DNA from: UBA7803 sp041686955
Lineage (GTDB): Bacteria; Pseudomonadota; Gammaproteobacteria; Pseudomonadales; Azotimanducaceae
DNA: 10,913 nucleotides
Reading direction: 5' to 3'
Assembly: GCA_041686955.1 (NCBI GenBank)
Contig: JAWLCV010000101.1
Span: forward strand, 1 to 10,913
The notes beneath the pieces are model-generated. The model was given only the letters and a program-made list of their open reading frames with translations, ran no database searches and was not told the origin of the DNA. Both the position numbers and the translations under genes were made by a program. Within the stretch, counting starts at the first letter, position 1. The number at the start of each line of letters is the position of its first letter. Positions 1 to 6,789 of the stretch are shown one piece after another.

Positions 1-771
1 TTCTGGGCCCGGGGCACCGGTCGAGGCTCCGGGCTGCGCAACGCCGGCGACTGGTTCTCGCCCCTCATCTGCGAGCGGTTGAGCGGCCGCCCGGTGGAGT
101 ACGCGCCCCCCACGGGCTGTGACCTGGTGGCCGCGGGCAGCCTGCTGCAGCGCCTGAACAAGTCGCACCGCCTGCACCGGCTGGGCTTCGAGCGCCAGCT
201 CCACATCTGGGGCACCGGGTCCTTGCGAGCCGAAGACCGCCTCGCTGGCACGCACTTCGTTCACGCCGTTCGTGGTGCGCTGACCCGGGAGCGCATCAGC
301 GGCGCTGCCCCCGATACGGCGCTGGGGGATCCCGGCCTTCTCGCAGAGCAGCTCGTGGAGCCCCCGGCGCGCAAGGCTCACCCGCTGGGCGTGATTCCAC
401 ATCTGGTGGATCGGGACCATCCCGATGTTCGGAGCTTCCTCGAGCGGCACCCATACGCAGCGCTGCTGGACATCGCAGCCCCCGTCCCCGAGGTCCTGGA
501 ATCCATCGCCGGCTGCGAGCGCGTGCTGTCGTCTTCCCTGCACGGGCTGATCTTCGCGGATGCCTTCGGTGTGCCGAACGCCTGGTTCACCGCGTCGGAG
601 CGACTCATCGGCGGGCGGCACAAATTCGACGATTACTACAGCGCCTTCGGCCTCCGCTGTGATCCCGTTCCGATTGCCAAGGCGGATCCGGAGACAGTGG
701 GCGCCGACTATGCCCGTCCCGGCATCGAGCAGCTCAAGTCACGTTTGCTCGAGAGCTTCCCCTACCGCTAG
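1..771 (+). CDS. Polysaccharide pyruvyl transferase family protein (5' partial)
   Basis: This is the C-terminal 256 residues; the frame is open from base 1, so the true start lies upstream and the in-frame TTG at 79 is an internal Leu. Seen: an N-terminal N-A-G-D motif (residues 14-17), a central G-A-L-T-R segment followed by L-G-D-P-G-L-L, then G-V-I-P-H, and near the C-terminus S-S-L-H-G (about 178-182) followed by A-F-G-V-P. This order is the signature of the WcaK/CsaB/GumL superfamily. Members transfer pyruvate from phosphoenolpyruvate to a sugar, forming a ketal on exopolysaccharide or secondary wall polymer; the acceptor here cannot be deduced. The family is cytoplasmic or membrane-associated. 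The last 38 bp overlap the convergent O-antigen ligase-like gene, and the pair suggests a surface polysaccharide locus extending to the left. The family call is firm; pyruvylation itself is inferred from the family. Confidence 0.88.
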   Translation, partial: FWARGTGRGSGLRNAGDWFSPLICERLSGRPVEYAPPTGCDLVAAGSLLQRLNKSHRLHRLGFERQLHIWGTGSLRAEDRLAGTHFVHAVRGALTRERISGAAPDTALGDPGLLAEQLVEPPARKAHPLGVIPHLVDRDHPDVRSFLERHPYAALLDIAAPVPEVLESIAGCERVLSSSLHGLIFADAFGVPNAWFTASERLIGGRHKFDDYYSAFGLRCDPVPIAKADPETVGADYARPGIEQLKSRLLESFPYR

Positions 772-1954
772 CGGCAACGATCATGACCGGAATCCAGAAG
801 CAGGGCCAGAACAGGGAAGCTCGCACCAGCACGTGATGGCCGCTGGTGAGGTTCGCAAGCAGCACGAAGCTCAGGGCCCAAGCCCAGCCCTGCACCGAGC
901 CTTCGTAGCGGAAGCCCCGGTAGACCAGCCAGCCGAGGGCGCCCGCAAAGACGGCGAGTCCGAGCAGCCCCTGATGGTAGAGGGCGGCGAGGAATATGCT
1001 GTGGGCCCGCCGGCTGACCACCCCGCCGAAGTTGAGGTCGAGCGGAGTGCCGATGCCGCATCCGATGAGCGGATTACACTCGCGGTAGGCCAACCACACC
1101 TGCTCCCAGACGACGTCGCGGAACGAGATCCCCCGGGCGAGCCAGATTTCCGCGGCGGTATCGACTCCCACCAGCCCCACGGTAATCAAGGCGATCCCGA
1201 GGATGCCGCCGATGGCCGCGGTAGCGGCTCGCGGCCCCCGCGATACCACCATCGCGACCGCCACCACGAGATAGGCCGCCATGGCCATACGGCTGCCGGC
1301 CAGCATCACGTACGTCAACGGCACAATCATTGCCCCGAGCCAGACCAGCCCACGCCGCCCCCTGACGATCTGCCACAACACCACGAGCGTGCTGGCGAGC
1401 AACAGGATCGAGCCATGCACGGGGTTGTCGAGGCCCAACACCCCTTCCAGACGAACAACGCCGGGGCTCGAGCCGTGAATGAGCCAGCTCACGATCGCCG
1501 CCAGGCCAGCCACGTTACCCGCCATCAGCATCAAATCGGCGAGTTGACGGGATAGGTGAGGCCAGCGGGGCAACAGCCGCACGGCGCCGAGGTAGACGAG
1601 CAGCAAGCAATAGGCCGCAACGCCCAAACGCTTCAGCGCTTCGGGTCCTGCGCCGGAGCTCCAGGTCAGGGACAACAGCGGAGGCAGGGCCAGCACCAGC
1701 ACGGCCCACCCTGCAGGCCGGCCGTAGGCATGCTTCCACGAGCCAGCGTTCCCCAGGAACGCGTGGGCCGAGAGCGCCGTGGCATACAGAATGAGATTGC
1801 GCCCGGCCTGATCCGGAAAGAAGTAGAAGCTCAGAACGAGCAGCGCGAACAGCCCGCCGAAGATCTTCTCGGCCCAGGATGCCGCGTGCCAGGACCCGGC
1901 GTCCGTGCACGGAGGGGCCGCCTGAGCCTGCCCTTCATAGGGCTTCACTGACAC
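734..1954 (-). CDS. O-antigen ligase/polymerase family membrane protein (WaaL/Wzy-like)
   Basis: The 406-residue product is highly hydrophobic, with roughly ten membrane segments starting near residue 32, after a polar N-terminus. Seen: a central R-M-A-M-A segment (about 222-226) at the start of a membrane helix. It is followed by a long loop (about 262-320) with N-P-L-I-G-C-G near 294-300 and R-R-A-H-S-I-F-L near 315-322. This is the usual layout of the Wzy_C/O-antigen ligase family, in which the large periplasmic loop carries the key Arg and His residues. The protein would either ligate O-antigen from undecaprenyl diphosphate to lipid A-core or polymerise repeat units; the sequence does not decide. 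The GTG start at 1954 has no convincing Shine-Dalgarno sequence and a second GTG lies two codons later, so the N-terminus is uncertain. Its 3' end overlaps the convergent pyruvyl transferase gene. The promoter was not identified. Confidence 0.85.
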   Translation of the reverse strand: MSVKPYEGQAQAAPPCTDAGSWHAASWAEKIFGGLFALLVLSFYFFPDQAGRNLILYATALSAHAFLGNAGSWKHAYGRPAGWAVLVLALPPLLSLTWSSGAGPEALKRLGVAAYCLLLVYLGAVRLLPRWPHLSRQLADLMLMAGNVAGLAAIVSWLIHGSSPGVVRLEGVLGLDNPVHGSILLLASTLVVLWQIVRGRRGLVWLGAMIVPLTYVMLAGSRMAMAAYLVVAVAMVVSRGPRAATAAIGGILGIALITVGLVGVDTAAEIWLARGISFRDVVWEQVWLAYRECNPLIGCGIGTPLDLNFGGVVSRRAHSIFLAALYHQGLLGLAVFAGALGWLVYRGFRYEGSVQGWAWALSFVLLANLTSGHHVLVRASLFWPCFWIPVMIVAASGRGSSRANVT

Positions 1955-2179
1955 CCGGGCGACCCGATCACGGACCAGCCGGCACGAGAGGACGCAGAGA
2001 CACGATGATTGAAAGGCATCGAGGACGGATGATTCGCTGCACTACCGGTCAAGCGTAACCCATTCCCCAGGATTCGCCACGGCCATCGCTTCACACGATG
2101 TCCCGCGCCCGATATTCTCGTCCTGGCGCCCACTCCGCACGGGGCGCACCACAACAAGAAGAACGCGAGAGGGGGAATA
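1955..2179. other. Divergent intergenic region
   Basis: This 225-bp region separates the leftward O-antigen ligase-like gene from the rightward outer-membrane protein gene and must hold signals for both. I see a promoter candidate for the rightward gene (2090-2118) and its ribosome binding site. I see no convincing promoter for the leftward gene and no coding ORF with a credible start. Confidence 0.5.
2090..2118 (+). promoter_or_regulatory. Candidate sigma-70 promoter for the outer-membrane protein-uspE pair
   Basis: TTCACA (2090-2095, five of six matches to the -35 consensus) is followed after exactly 17 bp by TATTCT (2113-2118, four of six matches to the -10 consensus). Initiation would be near 2125, giving a leader of about 55 nt before the ATG at 2180. 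Found by eye only, without expression evidence. Confidence 0.45.
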
Positions 2180-2842
2180 ATGCACAGAGCAATCCTGTTG
2201 ATGGCCGCCGTCGCGGTCGCTGCACCCGCTACCGCCGCCGATTGGCCATTGTACCTCGGAGCGAGCATCGGCCTGGCCGAAGTGGACGGAACGGCCAACA
2301 CCGACGGTTTTCGTTTGACGAGCGGGCCGGACCTCCCCGACGCGGTACCGCTGGACGGCCTGCCCTTCGAGGACGACGACGGCACCTGGAGCGCCTTTCT
2401 CGGCTACGAGATCAACCGTTACGTGGCCGTGGAGGTGGGTTATGCCGACTTGGGTCGGCATTCTAGTCGCATCAACATCGGATCGAGGGGATCGCCGCGC
2501 CTGGAGGCCGAATCCGCGTACTTCGCCGGCCGCCTGAGCTTCCCGCTCACGGAGCACATCGACGCGACCTGGCGCCTCGGCCTCAGCCAGACCTGGTTCG
2601 ACGCAGAAGGAAGAACCTTCGTCTTCTCGGGCTCACCCGGCCCCATACTGGGCGGCCCGATCCTCGGAGTCTTTACGGAAATCCCCTTCGCCGACCCGGA
2701 CGACGAAACCGGCTTCGTGTGGGGCTTCGGCTTCGACTGGCGCTTCGCCCGGCGTTTCTCCGCGGAAATCGGCTTCACCCGCCATGACGTTCAGGTTCTG
2801 GACGTGGATACTTACAACCTGCGCCTGCGCGCGCACCTGTAA
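2180..2842 (+). CDS. Outer-membrane beta-barrel protein (OmpA-like 8-strand barrel type)
   Basis: The 220-residue product begins with a signal peptide: an Arg at position 3, a hydrophobic core, and an A-T-A-A-D cleavage region with cutting after residue 19 or 20. The mature part is rich in alternating aromatic and glycine residues typical of transmembrane beta-strands. Examples are the Y-L-G-A-S-I-G segment after the signal peptide, F-L-G-Y-E-I with V-A-V-E-V-G-Y-A, and V-W-G-F-G-F-D-W-R-F, ending in a strand Y-N-L-R-L-R-A-H-L. The barrel size (about 200 residues) and strand pattern fit the outer-membrane protein beta-barrel family related to the OmpA N-terminal domain. There is no C-terminal peptidoglycan-binding domain. 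The last residue is Leu rather than the usual Phe, which is tolerated in some barrels. The start is fixed by a strong G-rich Shine-Dalgarno (AGGGGG) ending 4-5 nt upstream of the ATG. Specific function unknown. Confidence 0.75.
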   Translation: MHRAILLMAAVAVAAPATAADWPLYLGASIGLAEVDGTANTDGFRLTSGPDLPDAVPLDGLPFEDDDGTWSAFLGYEINRYVAVEVGYADLGRHSSRINIGSRGSPRLEAESAYFAGRLSFPLTEHIDATWRLGLSQTWFDAEGRTFVFSGSPGPILGGPILGVFTEIPFADPDDETGFVWGFGFDWRFARRFSAEIGFTRHDVQVLDVDTYNLRLRAHL

Positions 2843-2877
2843 TCGCGCCGATCGCCGTCTTTTCTGAAGGAGCCCAC

Positions 2878-3765
2878 ATGCCCGCGCCCAAGAACATTCT
2901 CGTCATCATGGACAAACCCAAGCACGAGCAGACCGCGCTCGCGCGGGCGCTGGCGTTGCAGACCAAGACGGGCGCGCACCTGCATCTCGCCTCCTTCGCC
3001 TACCACCCCATGTACGACCAGAAGGACATCTTCGATGCCCACCAGCGCCGGGCCATCAAAAAGGAGATCGTCCGGGAGCGCACCGAGTGGCTGCGCGACC
3101 AGGTGCGCGACGCCCAGGGCATGTTCAAGGACCTGAGCCTCGAGGTCGTGTGGGTGAAAGGCATCGCCGAGTGGGTGGCGAACCGGGTGGCCGAACGGAA
3201 TGACGATCTGGTGATCAAGGCGATTCACCAGACCCAGACCCTGCTGCACACGCCCCTGGACTGGCAGCTCCTGCGGCTGTGCCCCGCCCCGGTGCTGTTG
3301 TGCACCTCCACCCCCTGGCGGCGGAAGCCCCGGGTGCTGGCGGCCCTGGACCTGCGGGTGGACGACCGCGCCCACGAGGTGCTGAACGGCAAGGTGTTGC
3401 GGGCCGCCCAGGATTTCGTCGAGCTGCACGGCGGCGAGCTGCACTGTGTCTATGCGGTGGAAGTGCCCCGGGCCCTGAGCCAGCTCGGCATCCCGGATCC
3501 CCGCGCCTTCAAGCAGGATGCCGTGGTGCGTGGCCGGCGCCGGCTCGCGGAGCTGGCTGCGCCCTACGGGGTGCCCGAGGAGCGGCTCCACGTCGCCATG
3601 GGCAAGGTGGGGCAGGCGGTGAACCGCCTCTCCGCCAAGCTGAAGGCGGACCTGCTGGTGATGGGCACCACGGCCCGACGCGGTGTCGCCGCTCGGGTCA
3701 TCGGCAACTCGGCGGAGAAGGTGCTGGATCGCGCGCGCTGCGACGTGCTGGCGCTGAAACCCTGA
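2878..3765 (+). CDS. uspE: Universal stress protein UspE-like, tandem Usp domains
   Basis: The 295-residue protein has two universal stress protein domains, about 1-145 and 150-295, the arrangement of UspE. The first contains a TPLDWQLLRLCPAPV segment near 123-137, close to the equivalent stretch of E. coli UspE. The second ends with M-G-T-T-A-R-R-G followed by I-G-N-S-A-E-K-V-L and R-C-D-V-L-A-L-K-P, the nucleotide-binding loop region. The canonical G-x2-G-x9-G-(S/T) loop reads G-T-T-A and ends G-N-S, so the second glycine is replaced by Ala; UspE homologues also use G-N-(S/T). The protein is cytoplasmic; family members are linked to stress survival and motility or adhesion, without a defined reaction. 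The start follows a strong AAGGAG 5 nt upstream. It lies 35 bp behind the outer-membrane protein gene and is probably cotranscribed with it. Confidence 0.88.
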   Translation: MPAPKNILVIMDKPKHEQTALARALALQTKTGAHLHLASFAYHPMYDQKDIFDAHQRRAIKKEIVRERTEWLRDQVRDAQGMFKDLSLEVVWVKGIAEWVANRVAERNDDLVIKAIHQTQTLLHTPLDWQLLRLCPAPVLLCTSTPWRRKPRVLAALDLRVDDRAHEVLNGKVLRAAQDFVELHGGELHCVYAVEVPRALSQLGIPDPRAFKQDAVVRGRRRLAELAAPYGVPEERLHVAMGKVGQAVNRLSAKLKADLLVMGTTARRGVAARVIGNSAEKVLDRARCDVLALKP

Positions 3766-3810
3766 GCGAAGGGATCACTCGGCGCCGACGTGCCGCTCGA
3801 CATTGCAGTA

Positions 3811-4089
3811 TCAACGGAGGTTGCGATCACTTCGGATCAGCTCCACGGCGGGGGGAGACGCTGGAAACGGTTCCGGCCATCGGGCTCTATGCTCGACAGC
3901 GATCTCTTCGATGGCGACGAACTCGCCCTCGGCCGCCCCGCCCCTACGCGCGCCGCCCGCTTGGGTTTCCACCGCCGCATACAGCAGAGCCATCAGCTCG
4001 GCCTGAAGTGACCGGTGGTTCCTTCGGGCCCGCTCACGGATTCCGTCGACGACGTCCTGGGGCACGTTCTTGATCAAGATCGTGGGCAT
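3811..4089 (-). CDS. FitA/VapB-type ribbon-helix-helix antitoxin, apparently orphan
   Basis: The 92-residue product begins with a ribbon-helix-helix fold: beta-strand T-I-L-I-K-N-V (3-9), helix about 11-24, turn R-S, helix about 27-41. It continues through a flexible middle into a C-terminal A-V-E-L-I-R-S-D-R-N segment. That tail resembles the toxin-neutralising tail of FitA/VapB antitoxins, where an Arg enters the PIN active site. Such proteins dimerise, bind their own operator and inhibit a VapC/FitB ribonuclease normally encoded immediately downstream. Here only 45 bp separate the stop from the end of the convergent uspE, leaving no room for a toxin. It starts 69 bp after the PIN toxin stop and has its own AGGGG ribosome binding site. 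It could be the remnant of a second system or a second regulator of the neighbouring toxin. The fold call is good; the partner is unknown. Confidence 0.78.
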   Translation of the reverse strand: MPTILIKNVPQDVVDGIRERARRNHRSLQAELMALLYAAVETQAGGARRGGAAEGEFVAIEEIAVEHRARWPEPFPASPPAVELIRSDRNLR

Positions 4090-4119
4090 CGGCCAACCCC
4101 TGGGTTCCGAAATGCAGCC

Positions 4120-4148
4120 ATCATGGGTCTATCCCTGCCGCGAATCAA
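4120..4148 (-). promoter_or_regulatory. Candidate promoter for the ribbon-helix-helix antitoxin
   Basis: On the minus strand, TTGATT (4143-4148) is spaced 17 bp from CATGAT (4120-4125), each matching four of six consensus bases. It starts upstream of the PIN toxin stop codon's far side, inside the 69-bp gap, and would give an independent transcript for the downstream antitoxin. A short palindrome (AACCC-CT-GGGTT, 4095-4106) overlaps the ribosome binding site. Weak evidence, by eye. Confidence 0.3.
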
Positions 4149-4158
4149 CGACGCCGCT

Positions 4159-4536
4159 CTAGGGTCGAAAGCCCTCCAGCTCCAGCCCGTCGATGGGCCG
4201 GTAGTGCTTGACGTTCGCCGTCAACAGACGCTCGCCGCGCTCGAGTGCGGTAGCGCCAATGAGCGCATCGGCCAGGAACAGGGAGTCCGACAGCGCGTGC
4301 TGCTCCACCAGGAAGCACGCCCGCGCGGAGATCGCCTGGTCGATCTGAACGATCTCGGCGTTCCAGTAGCGAAGCGCCTGGCGTAGCGCGGCAAACTCTC
4401 GATTGTTGCGCAGGCCCTGCACCAGTTCCATGTAGCTGACCGCTGAGATGGAAAAGCCGCCGGCATGATCGAGCGCCTCAGCCGCCTTGGTGTTCCCCCG
4501 CAGGTTCCAGACGAGAACGTCGGTGTCGACGAGCAT
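4159..4536 (-). CDS. VapC-type PIN-domain ribonuclease toxin
   Basis: The 125-residue product is a complete PIN domain. Acidic metal-binding residues are in the expected places: D4 (and D6) in the opening V-D-T-D strand, E37 in S-Y-M-E-L-V-Q-G, and D90 in L-A-D-A-L-I-G-A-T-A. These are followed by the family's T-A-N-V-K-H-Y segment at 106-112. PIN toxins of type II systems cleave RNA, often tRNA or rRNA, and are silenced by a cognate antitoxin. The start used is the ATG whose A is shared with the TGA stop of the upstream Phd-type antitoxin. An open frame continues further upstream, but it runs through the antitoxin gene and is Gly/Ala-rich shadow sequence. The one-base overlap and lack of a strong separate ribosome binding site point to translational coupling. 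The RNA target cannot be inferred. Confidence 0.92.
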   Translation of the reverse strand: MLVDTDVLVWNLRGNTKAAEALDHAGGFSISAVSYMELVQGLRNNREFAALRQALRYWNAEIVQIDQAISARACFLVEQHALSDSLFLADALIGATALERGERLLTANVKHYRPIDGLELEGFRP

Positions 4537-4778
4537 CAGGGCTGCGTCCGCGGCTGCCGCAGTCGCCGCACATACACGTCCGGTTCCTCGTCCAGGTCCG
4601 CCCAGATTCCGAACGCGGGATTGTGAAGCCCCTCCGCCACCGCACCCTGCGGCTCTTCCCATCGGCGGAGCACGGCGCGGCACTTCCCCCGGTAGGTAAT
4701 GACCACCGTTTCCCCGCGATCCACTGCAGCGAGCAGCGAGCTGGTGTGCAGCCGAAGATCTTTCGTGGTCGCTTTCAT
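4536..4778 (-). CDS. Phd/YefM-family (prevent-host-death) antitoxin
   Basis: The 80-residue product begins MKATTKDLRLHTSSLLAAV and continues R-G-E-T-V-V-I-T-Y-R-G-K (21-32), the Phd/YefM DNA-binding fold. It ends with a F-G-I-W-A-D-L and V-Y-V-R-R-L-R tail of the kind that wraps around PIN toxins in this subfamily. It would neutralise the adjoining PIN toxin and repress the operon. The stop codon overlaps the toxin start by one base. I chose the ATG at 4778. An in-frame GTG at 4784 would add two residues, but it lies within the -10 candidate. No Shine-Dalgarno sequence precedes either codon, so a leaderless message is possible. A 20-bp imperfect palindrome 19 bp upstream is a likely autoregulatory operator. 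The family and pairing calls are strong. Confidence 0.9.
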   Translation of the reverse strand: MKATTKDLRLHTSSLLAAVDRGETVVITYRGKCRAVLRRWEEPQGAVAEGLHNPAFGIWADLDEEPDVYVRRLRQPRTQP

Positions 4779-4782
4779 GAAC

Positions 4783-4788
4783 ACTATA
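4783..4788 (-). promoter_or_regulatory. -10 candidate of the Phd-PIN toxin-antitoxin operon
   Basis: TATAGT on the minus strand matches five of six -10 bases and ends 4 nt before the ATG of the Phd-type antitoxin, so transcription would begin at or next to the start codon. No good -35 hexamer is visible (TCTGCA at 16-bp spacing is the nearest). The alternative, TACACT within the upstream palindrome, also lacks a good -35. Confidence 0.4.
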
Positions 4789-4797
4789 CCGGCTGAA

Positions 4798-4817
4798 GTT
4801 TCACTGCAGAGTGTAAC
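4798..4817. promoter_or_regulatory. Candidate operator: imperfect palindrome upstream of the Phd-type antitoxin
   Basis: On the minus strand the arms GTTACACT and AGTGAAAC flank CTGC; seven of eight arm positions are complementary. It covers the place where the -35 element belonging to the 4783-4788 hexamer would lie. Phd-family antitoxins repress their operons by binding palindromes in this position, so an autoregulatory role is inferred. Confidence 0.45.
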
Positions 4818-4868
4818 AACTGCCCGAGACGTCGGCCATCGGCCATTTGCGGCGGGTCATGTGAGCCG

Positions 4869-4905
4869 AAAAACAAAAGGGGCCTCCGCCGTAACGGGGC
4901 CCCTT
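4869..4905 (-). terminator. Intrinsic terminator of the macromolecular synthesis operon (after rpoD)
   Basis: On the minus strand, starting 45 bp after the rpoD stop, a perfect 8-bp stem AAGGGGCC/GGCCCCTT (4898-4905 and 4877-4884) encloses a 13-nt loop. It runs into a T-rich tail TTTTGTTTTT. This is a good rho-independent terminator and isolates rpoD from the downstream toxin-antitoxin cluster. Confidence 0.9.
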
Positions 4906-4950
4906 CTGAGCTTCAGCCGAAGCGAGCGGCCCGGGGCCGCTCGGCGGACG

Positions 4951-6789
4951 TCACCGCCCGCCGCTGTCCAGCCACTCGTCGAGGAAGCTGCGCAGGTGCT
5001 CCGAGCGGCTCGGGTGCCTGAGCTTGCGCAGCGCCTTCGCCTCGATCTGGCGGATGCGCTCGCGGGTGACGTCGAACTGCTTGCCCACCTCTTCCAGGGT
5101 GTGGTCGGTGTTCATGTCGATGCCGAAGCGCATGCGCAGCACCTTGGCTTCCCGGGCGGTGAGGCCGGCGAGCACCTCGCGGGTGGCTTCGCGCAGACCT
5201 TCGCCCGTCGCCAGATCCACCGGCGAGCCGATGGTGACGTCCTCGATGAAGTCGCCGAGGTGGGAGTCCTCGTCGTCGCCGATGGGCGTCTCCATGGAGA
5301 TGGGCTCCTTGGCGATCTTCAGCACCCGGCGGACCTTGTCCTCCGGCATCTCCATGCGCGCCCCCAGTTCCTCCGGGGTCGGCTCGCGGCCCATCTCCTG
5401 CAGCATCTGCCGGGACACCCGGTTCAGCTTGTTGATGGTCTCGATCATGTGCACCGGAATGCGGATGGTCCGGGCCTGGTCCGCAATGGAGCGGGTGATG
5501 GCCTGGCGAATCCACCAGGTGGCATAGGTCGAGAACTTGTAGCCGCGGCGGTACTCGAACTTGTCCACCGCCTTCATCAGGCCGATGTTGCCTTCCTGAA
5601 TGAGGTCCAGGAACTGAAGCCCGCGGTTCGTGTACTTCTTGGCGATGGAGATCACCAGACGCAGGTTGGCCTCCACCATGTCCTTCTTGGCACGGCGCGC
5701 CTTCGCCTCACCCAGCGAGATGCGGCGGTTGATCTCCTTGATGTCGGTGACCGTGAGGCCGGTGTCGCCGGTGATCGCCTTCAGCTTCTTCTGGGCGCGG
5801 ACGATCTCGTCCTTCTGCGCTTCCAGCGCCGCCGAGTAGTCTTTCTTCGCCTTGATGTGCTTGTTCAGCCACGCCTGCGAGGTCTCGGAGCCCAGGTACT
5901 CCTTGCGGAACACGTCCCGCGGCATCTGACCCCGGCGCACCGCCGCCACCATGATGGTCCGCTCGTGCTTGCGCACGGCGTCGAGCCCCTGGCGCGGCAT
6001 GTCCATGATCTCGTCGAAGTGGCGCGGCACCAGCTTGAACGGCGAGAAGCACTCGCCCAGCTTGTCGAGCTGCGCCTGGGCTTCCTTGCTGTGTCGGCCG
6101 TGCTCCTTGATCGCCTTCTGGGTCTTGTTGAACTGGCGCTTGAGCGCGGCGAAACGGCGCTTGGCCTCCGCCGGGTCGGGCCCCTTGGACTCTTCCTCGT
6201 CGTCCACGTCGTCTTCGTCGTCGGCGGCGGCCTTGGCTCCGGGTTGCACCTGGGCGGCTTCCGGCACCTCGTCGGTGGGGTCGAGATAGCCCACCAGCAC
6301 GTCGGAGAGCTTGTCCTCCTTGGCGGCCTCGGCGTACGCGTCGAGCAGGTACTCCACGGTGCCCGGATACGCGGCCGCCGCGTGCAGCATGTCGCGGATG
6401 CCTTCCTCGATGCGCTTGGCGATGGCGATCTCGCCTTCGCGGGTCAGGAGCTCCACGGTGCCCATCTCGCGCATGTACATGCGCACCGGGTCGGTGGTGC
6501 GCCCGGCTTCCGTCTCAACGGCAGCCAGGGCCGCCGCGGCTTCCTCAGCAGCGAGCTCGTCCGCCGTGTTCTCTTCCGACGTCAACAGGTCATCGGCATC
6601 CGGGGCCGTTTCGTAGACCGTGATGCCCATGTCGTTGATCATGCGAATGATGTCTTCGATCTGGTCCGGATCGGAGATATCATCGGGAAGGTGGTCGTTC
6701 ACCTCGGCATAGGTGATGAAACCTTGCTCCTTCCCCTTGGCAATGAGCTCTTTCAAGCGCGATTGCTGCTGTTCAGTTTGAGTAGTCAT
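4951..6789 (-). CDS. rpoD: RNA polymerase primary sigma factor RpoD (sigma-70)
   Basis: The 612-residue protein directs core RNA polymerase to housekeeping promoters. Seen in order: region 1.1 (about 1-80, with EVNDHLPDDI and QIEDIIRMINDMGI), region 1.2 (D-P-V-R-M-Y-M-R-E-M-G at 100-110), and a gamma-type non-conserved region (about 131-370) with an acidic run near 190-200. Region 2 follows (about 371-447, containing Y-A-T-W-W-I-R-Q-A for -10 recognition and melting), then region 3 (about 450-530). Region 4 ends the protein, with the -35-binding helix-turn-helix (T-L-E-E-V-G-K-Q-F-D-V-T-R-E-R-I-R at 564-580). The C-terminus extends a few residues (E-W-L-D-S-G-G-R) past the usual end. The ATG at 6789 is chosen because GAGGTGAT lies directly upstream and its N-terminus matches the family. 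An in-frame ATG at 6846 would add 19 residues. It is last in the operon and has its own promoter candidate. Confidence 0.98.
   Translation of the reverse strand: MTTQTEQQQSRLKELIAKGKEQGFITYAEVNDHLPDDISDPDQIEDIIRMINDMGITVYETAPDADDLLTSEENTADELAAEEAAAALAAVETEAGRTTDPVRMYMREMGTVELLTREGEIAIAKRIEEGIRDMLHAAAAYPGTVEYLLDAYAEAAKEDKLSDVLVGYLDPTDEVPEAAQVQPGAKAAADDEDDVDDEEESKGPDPAEAKRRFAALKRQFNKTQKAIKEHGRHSKEAQAQLDKLGECFSPFKLVPRHFDEIMDMPRQGLDAVRKHERTIMVAAVRRGQMPRDVFRKEYLGSETSQAWLNKHIKAKKDYSAALEAQKDEIVRAQKKLKAITGDTGLTVTDIKEINRRISLGEAKARRAKKDMVEANLRLVISIAKKYTNRGLQFLDLIQEGNIGLMKAVDKFEYRRGYKFSTYATWWIRQAITRSIADQARTIRIPVHMIETINKLNRVSRQMLQEMGREPTPEELGARMEMPEDKVRRVLKIAKEPISMETPIGDDEDSHLGDFIEDVTIGSPVDLATGEGLREATREVLAGLTAREAKVLRMRFGIDMNTDHTLEEVGKQFDVTRERIRQIEAKALRKLRHPSRSEHLRSFLDEWLDSGGR

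Noticed and set aside
560..1555. A 331-codon + strand open frame opposite the O-antigen ligase-like gene
   Set aside because: Its His/Gln/Pro-rich low-complexity product mirrors the membrane-protein codons of the real gene and overlaps the end of the pyruvyl transferase.
1945..2557. Minus-strand ORFs opposite and upstream of the outer-membrane protein gene
   Set aside because: They have no ribosome binding site or recognisable domain and are antisense to a gene with a clear signal peptide and Shine-Dalgarno.
3779..3788. A 10-bp palindrome TCGGCGCCGA between uspE and the orphan antitoxin, considered as a bidirectional terminator
   Set aside because: It has no loop and no T run on either strand, so it cannot be supported as a terminator.
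4537..4683. A 49-residue N-terminal extension of the PIN toxin
   Set aside because: The extension is Gly/Ala/Arg-rich and lies in another frame of the Phd-type antitoxin gene; the PIN fold begins exactly at the ATG overlapping the antitoxin stop.
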